This document shows, in pieces, positions 62,146 to 64,000 of a stretch of 64,000 bases of DNA (within the stretch, counting starts at the first letter, position 1; each line of letters begins with the position of its first letter). The stretch is from RBG-16-66-20 sp040752005 (GTDB lineage: Bacteria; Pseudomonadota; Gammaproteobacteria; Burkholderiales; SG8-39): contig JBFMFX010000001.1 of the NCBI GenBank assembly GCA_040752005.1, positions 124,001 to 188,000 on the forward strand, read 5' to 3'. The notes below the pieces were generated by a model. The model worked only from the letters and a program-made list of their open reading frames with translations. It did not search any database and had not been told where the DNA came from. The position numbers were made by a program, and so were the translations under genes.

Positions 62146-62576
62146 AACGATGGCTCGGGCTGCTCGGACTGATCGCCGCGCCGGCGCTGGCGCAGGTGGC
62201 GATCGAAAACCCGTGGGCGCGGGCGACCGCCCCGGGCGCCAAGATCGCCGCCGGCTACCTGGTGGTGAAGAATTCGGGCGCCGCCGACCGGCTGGTCGGG
62301 GCGTCGTCGCCTGCCGCGGCGCGCGTCGAGTTGCACGTGCACGTGAACGAGGGCGGGGTGATGAAGATGCGCGAGGCGAGCGGCTACGACATCCCGGCGA
62401 ACGGGACGTTCGAGCTCAGGCCCGGCGGCGCGCACCTGATGTTCGTGGACATTCGGCGGCCGTTCGTTGAGGGCGAGAGAATCCCGGTGACGCTGAAGTT
62501 CGAGAAAGCGGGAGAGATTCGCGCCGAGTTCCACGTCGGCCGCCTGGGCGCAAGCGGCCCGGCGCACAAGCATTAG
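62142..62576 (+). CDS. Periplasmic copper chaperone, PCuAC family
   Basis: A 144-residue exported protein. The signal peptide ends ALA before QVAIENPW. The Cu(I) motif of the family is intact: ELHVHVNEGGVMKM gives His and Met ligands and GGAHLM gives the second His-x-Met. It probably delivers copper to cytochrome oxidase. The start overlaps the synthetase stop as ATGA, although the functions seem unrelated. The stop overlaps that of the convergent SDR gene. Confidence 0.9.
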   Translation: MKRWLGLLGLIAAPALAQVAIENPWARATAPGAKIAAGYLVVKNSGAADRLVGASSPAAARVELHVHVNEGGVMKMREASGYDIPANGTFELRPGGAHLMFVDIRRPFVEGERIPVTLKFEKAGEIRAEFHVGRLGASGPAHKH

Positions 62577-63373
62577 TCCGGGTCGTCGCCCCGCAGCGCC
62601 GGATCGGCTGCGATGCGCTCGCGCAGCCGGCGCATGCCTTTCAGCCAGCGCTCGCGGTCGGCCGCCTTGCGCCGTTCGTACTCGGCGACCTCCGGATGCG
62701 GGAGAACCAGGAAGCGCTCCTCGTCCATCGCCTCGACGACGCACTGCGCGACGTATTCGGGCGTGACCGAGCCTTCGAGCAGGAACGAACGCCGGTCGCC
62801 GCGCGGCCCGAGCAGCATCGGCGTTCGCACGCCCTGCGGGCAAAGGCACGACACCCGGATGCCCCGGTCGTGGTAGTTCACCGAGAGCCACTCGGCGAAC
62901 GCGACCGCGCCGTGCTTGGACACGGTGTAGGTGGCTGAATCCGGCTGCATCAGCAGGCCCGCGGCGGAGGCGGTGGCGACGATGTAGCCCCCGCCCTGCG
63001 CGAGCATGAGCGGAACGACGAGGCGCGCCGCGACCACGTGCGCCAGGAGGTTGACTTCCAGCGTGCGGCGCCACTGGTCCGGGGTCGCCTCCAGCCCGGC
63101 GCGCTCGATGATGCCGGCGTTGGAGCAAAACACGTCGACGCGGCCGTAGCGCGCAAGCGCGGCATCCACCAGCGCCTTCAGCTCGTCCTCGCGCGAGACA
63201 TCGCAGCGCAAGGCGAGCCCGCCGGTTTCCGAGGCGACCGCGCGGGCGCCGGCCTCGTCCAGATCGGCGCAGACGACGCCGCGCGCGCCCTCGGCGGCGA
63301 AGCGCCGGGCGAGCGCGGCGCCGATGCCGCTCGCCGCGCCGGTGACGACGCAGATCCTGCCGGCGATTTTCAT
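62573..63373 (-). CDS. Short-chain dehydrogenase/reductase
   Basis: A 266-residue classical SDR. The cofactor motif TGAASGIG is at residues 11-18, NAG at 85-87, and the catalytic set is Ser136, Tyr149 and Lys153. Asp37 after the second strand favours NAD(H). Substrate unknown. It is divergent from the histidine phosphatase gene with 29 bases between, and its end overlaps the PCuAC gene by four bases. Confidence 0.92.
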   Translation of the reverse strand: MKIAGRICVVTGAASGIGAALARRFAAEGARGVVCADLDEAGARAVASETGGLALRCDVSREDELKALVDAALARYGRVDVFCSNAGIIERAGLEATPDQWRRTLEVNLLAHVVAARLVVPLMLAQGGGYIVATASAAGLLMQPDSATYTVSKHGAVAFAEWLSVNYHDRGIRVSCLCPQGVRTPMLLGPRGDRRSFLLEGSVTPEYVAQCVVEAMDEERFLVLPHPEVAEYERRKAADRERWLKGMRRLRERIAADPALRGDDPD

Positions 63374-63402
63374 GCGGCGATTGTTTCATACAATGCCGGC
63401 CC

Positions 63403-64000
63403 ATGTCCGAAATTCTGCTCGTTCGCCATGCGCAGGCGTCTTTCGGCGCGAAGGACTACGACCGGCTCTCGCCTCTCGGTTGGCAGCAGGCGCGCTGGCT
63501 GGGTGAGTATTTTGCCGAGCGCGGCGCACGCTTCGACATCGTGGTGCGCGGCTCGCTGCGGCGTCATGCGGAAACGGTGGCGGGGATGGCCGAGGGCTTG
63601 GGCGCGCCGCTGGACGCGGCGGAGGATCCGCGCCTTGACGAGTACGACAGCCACGCGCTGCTTCATGCCTGGACGCGCGGCGAGGGCATTGCGAGCGAGG
63701 ATCGCCGCGCGCACTTCCGGGCGCTGCGCGAGGCGATGTACGCCTGGACCGAAGGCAGGCTCGAAGGCGCGCCGCACGTGCCCTTCGCGGAGTTCCGCGC
63801 GCGGGTGGTCGGCGCGCTCGCGGACCTGCGCGCGAGCGGCGCCGCGCGCATCCTTGTCGTCACCTCCGGCGGGCCGATCGCGACCATGCTCGCCGAGGTG
63901 CTGGCGATGCCGGCGCGCGGCATGGTGGACCTGAACCTGCAGACGCGCAACACCGGGATCAGCGAGCTACGCGCCGGGCGGCGCGCGATCCAGTGCGTGA
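63403..64000 (+). CDS. Histidine phosphatase superfamily protein, 3' partial
   Basis: An open frame from ATG 63403 to the window end gives 199 residues without a stop. The N-terminal LVRHAQAS motif has Arg8 and the phospho-acceptor His9, and RRHAETVAGM supplies the second Arg. At the position of the usual second catalytic His (the HGG segment) this protein reads TSGGP, so that His is a Ser, which may change or abolish phosphatase activity. The gene is probably nearly complete. Confidence 0.82.
   Translation, partial: MSEILLVRHAQASFGAKDYDRLSPLGWQQARWLGEYFAERGARFDIVVRGSLRRHAETVAGMAEGLGAPLDAAEDPRLDEYDSHALLHAWTRGEGIASEDRRAHFRALREAMYAWTEGRLEGAPHVPFAEFRARVVGALADLRASGAARILVVTSGGPIATMLAEVLAMPARGMVDLNLQTRNTGISELRAGRRAIQCV

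Overview
The window is a 64 kb, uniformly GC-rich, gene-dense chromosomal segment. It looks betaproteobacterial: the EF-Tu, RpoB, RpoC and L7/L12 proteins, the tRNA-tufB-secE-nusG-rplKAJL-rpoBC layout, and the mix of acyl-CoA catabolism, TRAP transport and homogentisate genes all fit. I cannot place it to genus. I see no rRNA, insertion sequence, phage gene, CRISPR array or integration site, and no gene-free stretch longer than about 250 bases.

Region 1 (1-18.9 kb) is catabolic. After a nitronate monooxygenase-like gene (cut by the window start) and an enoyl-CoA hydratase on the plus strand, a run of same-strand genes (12920 down to 2235, minus strand) reads: cytochrome P450, TRAP transporter DctP-DctQ-DctM, two acyl-CoA dehydrogenase-family subunits, enoyl-CoA hydratase, then hpd-hmgA-fahA (4-hydroxyphenylpyruvate to fumarate and acetoacetate). 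Beyond a queuosine-precursor-type transporter lie a LysR regulator, a fused indolepyruvate:ferredoxin oxidoreductase and a secreted protein of unknown function. Arylpyruvates therefore have two possible fates here, oxygenation by HPPD or oxidative decarboxylation to aryl-acetyl-CoA.

Region 2 (19.1-40 kb) is a nearly complete MSHA-type (type IV) pilus locus: mshE, mshG, an mshF-like gene, mshI, a PilN-like gene, mshJ, mshK, mshL, mshM, mshN, a giant mshQ-like DUF6701 protein, pseudopilins mshC/D/O/P, and an mshA-like pilin with its own promoter. Genes are tightly coupled by ATGA or GTGA overlaps. Directly behind the pilin come a small charged protein, a SAM methyltransferase and a TPR/O-GlcNAc-transferase-like glycosyltransferase, which I read as a candidate pilin-modification cassette. 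An orphan OmpR-type regulator converges on it.

Region 3 (40.8-55.4 kb) is information processing: nadX-like aspartate dehydrogenase, tRNA-Tyr, tRNA-Gly, tRNA-Thr, tuf, tRNA-Trp, secE, nusG, rplK, rplA, rplJ, rplL, rpoB, rpoC. It has a good sigma-70 promoter before the tRNAs, leader hairpins before rplK, an L10 leader before rplJ, two overlapping hairpins between rplL and rpoB, and a clean terminator after rpoC.

Region 4 (55.4-64 kb) holds assorted metabolic genes: a small lipoprotein, GNAT acetyltransferase, quinone oxidoreductase, alpha/beta hydrolase, M48 metalloprotease lipoprotein with a PDZ domain, a mandelate racemase-family enzyme coupled to an acyl-CoA synthetase and a PCuAC copper chaperone, an SDR dehydrogenase, and a histidine-phosphatase-family gene cut by the window end.
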